From assembly GCA_027475525.1 (NCBI GenBank), contig JAMWFC010000049.1, forward strand, positions 2,216,947 to 2,280,946: a stretch of 64,000 nt of DNA, written 5' to 3'. A program made the position numbers and the translations under genes. Shown piece by piece: positions 62,681-64,000 of the stretch (position 1 is the first letter of the stretch; the number at the start of each line of letters is the position of its first letter). The notes under the pieces were generated by a model. The model saw nothing but the letters and a program-made list of their open reading frames with translations. It was not told where the DNA came from and ran no database searches. Source of the DNA: Macrolepiota albuminosa. Taxonomy: Eukaryota; Basidiomycota; Agaricomycetes; Agaricales; Agaricaceae.

Positions 62681-64000
62681 TGCCGCATCGAAGGCCACCA
62701 CCTCCGAAACGAGTTCTTCGACATGGTAGGGTGGTACCGATCACGGTTATCGAAAGCTTTCGACACCGTGGTAAATAGGGAACCATACCCTACGGCATTT
62801 GACCCCATGTACTTCATCGGGGATCTCTTTGATGACACCTGGTCACCGGAGCCAATGCGTCTTGAAGACTGTATAGAGTGGATGAGCAGCTGGGTATCCT
62901 CCGGTAGACATTTATGCCTAGTAATAGGCAATGGACAGCTAAAGGTTGTGGAACTTAATGGCCAACAGATCCCTGCTGGCACGTACCCCTCGGTGCAACG
63001 CAATGCAGCATTTGCCAAGGACCCCTCCCGGTTCGTACCCAAACCCCTGGTCGTAGTGGTACAAGTGAACGGACACCTGGCACATGCGCTGGTTGACTCC
63101 GGGTCCTTGGGCAATTTCATATCTAGCACGCTCGTACAACAGTTGGGCATTGAGAAAAAAGAACTGACCTCTCCCGTTCCGGTACAGTTAGCTGTCCAGG
63201 GCTCCAGGTCTCGCATAAACTATGGCGCCACAGCAGCGTTTCAATACCAATCAATCTCAGAAAATTGTTACTTCGACGTGATCAATCTTTCTGGCTACGA
63301 CCTCATACTGGGTACCCCATTCCTTTTTCAGCACCGTATAACCTTTGGAATCAATCCAGCGCGCGTCGTAGTAGGGTCCCCTAAATCTGCACCTATTCGT
63401 GGGGCCGGCGTAACACAGTTGGCATCTCAATCCATGGCCCTGTACAATGAGGACTTGGAAAAGATTAGGGAGGAGCTGCGTCGTTATGCGGAACCCATCT
63501 GCAAATCGGCAAGTGATACCCCTTTGCCTCCGTTGCGGGTTATTAACCACAAGATCAATTTGATCGACCCCAACAGGACATACCCGTGGCGACCATCACG
63601 ATGTCCCAAAGCCATGAGAGACCAATGGATCGAGAAGAGGGATGCATACATCTGGAACGGCCGATGGAGGGTAACCAGCAGTGGGAACACCGTCCCAATG
63701 ATGTTAATCCCCAAGCCGACCAAGCGAGGAGAACTGCCAAGGCTACGGACCATGTTCGACCTGTGAGCCAGGAATGTGAACACCGTGAAACAATCATTAC
63801 CCCTACCTGACATAGATGGAATACTACGACGGGCCGCGAAAGGTCGGTACAGATCTATATTGGATGGAAAAGATGCTTATGAGCAGATCTGTGTAATTCC
63901 AGAACATGTTGAACGAACCGCTGTAACTACCCCTGACGGAAACATGGTCAGTAATGTAATCCAACAAGGAGACTGCAACACTCCCGCAACTTATCAGGCG
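62681..64000 (+). pseudogene. Element H protease and start of RT
   Basis: In frame with gag. A spacer (FFDMVGWYRSRLSKAFDTVV) leads to the retropepsin: GHLAHALVDSGSLGNFIS with the catalytic DSG near 63095, and LSGYDLILGTPFLFQHRI. Then come KINLIDPNRTYPWRPSRCPK (as in NLIDNNKQYKYHLPHCP of B) and RT start VPMMLIPKPTKRGELPRLRT. TGA 63764 replaces the Arg expected in FDL-ARNVNTVKQ. RT continues (ILRRAAKGRYRSILDGKDAYE, QQGDCNTPATYQ) to the end of the window, before the catalytic site. Confidence 0.85.

Larger units (their letters stand above)
55026..64000 (+). mobile_element. Ty3/Gypsy LTR retrotransposon H, 3' end outside the window, split by I
   Basis: 5' LTR 55026-55257, leader, gag (55400-56734 and 61040-62680), protease (62681 on) and the first RT motifs at the window end. 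Insert I (56735-61039) splits gag. The RT fragment (KDAYEQICVI, QQGDCNTPATYQ) carries the GDCNxPAT signature of A and B, so the three belong to one clade. Stops at 61286, 62678 and 63764 make the copy defective. Confidence 0.9.

Overview
The window is a repeat-packed stretch of a filamentous fungal genome, almost certainly an Agaricomycete-type basidiomycete. The grounds are 44-55 bp GT-AG introns with CTGAC/CTRAY branch sites, several Ty3/Gypsy families with chromodomains, a DIRS/Ngaro-type tyrosine-recombinase retrotransposon, and zinc-cluster genes. I see no rRNA, tRNA or CRISPR, and only one clean non-transposon gene (53592-54808, minus).

Bases 1-35600 are a nest of insertions whose borders read directly from terminal repeats and target duplications. 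A relic of a zinc-cluster/coiled-coil gene (J, 35289-35600, minus) is interrupted by Gypsy element A (before base 1 to 35288). A is interrupted by Gypsy element B (8827-34170, duplication CGCAG). B is interrupted by Gypsy element C (17214-31199, minus strand, duplication GTGAT). C carries a solo LTR (18870-19616, duplication GGCTG) and a foreign LTR-gag piece, D (23740-26376). Removing each insert restores the reading frame of the interrupted gene. A and B carry gag-protease-RT-RNase H-integrase-chromodomain and then a further reading frame of about 1000 residues between pol and the 3' LTR. C carries, antisense to its own genes, a four-exon gene with a Cys6 zinc cluster and coiled coil.

Bases 35601-46100 hold two relatives from another Gypsy lineage, head to head: E (minus, broken) and F (plus, pol open over about 3.5 kb). 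E also has an antisense gene between pol and 3' LTR; it is fully open, has six exons and encodes 535 residues with a Cys6-type motif. A solo LTR (40928-41364, duplication GCTGG) sits in the E RNase H region. Bases 46101-48082 hold an unidentified reading frame, a 14-G hairpin and a Ty1/Copia fragment.

Bases 48084-55025 hold a truncated gag of element H type, a poorly defined minus-strand region with a 36-bp tandem repeat, paired and nested MITE-like elements, and the intact 327-residue coiled-coil gene. Bases 55026-64000 are Gypsy element H (5' LTR, gag, protease, start of RT). Its gag is split exactly between two codons by a 4.3 kb tyrosine-recombinase retrotransposon, I (56735-61039).

Many reading frames are broken by CGA-to-TGA or TGG-to-stop changes, and LTR pairs differ only by transitions, mostly at CpG. 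This fits decay by deamination of methylated cytosine. The features most worth following up are the antisense zinc-cluster genes in two LTR lineages, the extra post-pol frame of A/B, a UGA-CUN stop shared between A and B at the protease/RT boundary, and a duplicated protease domain in C.
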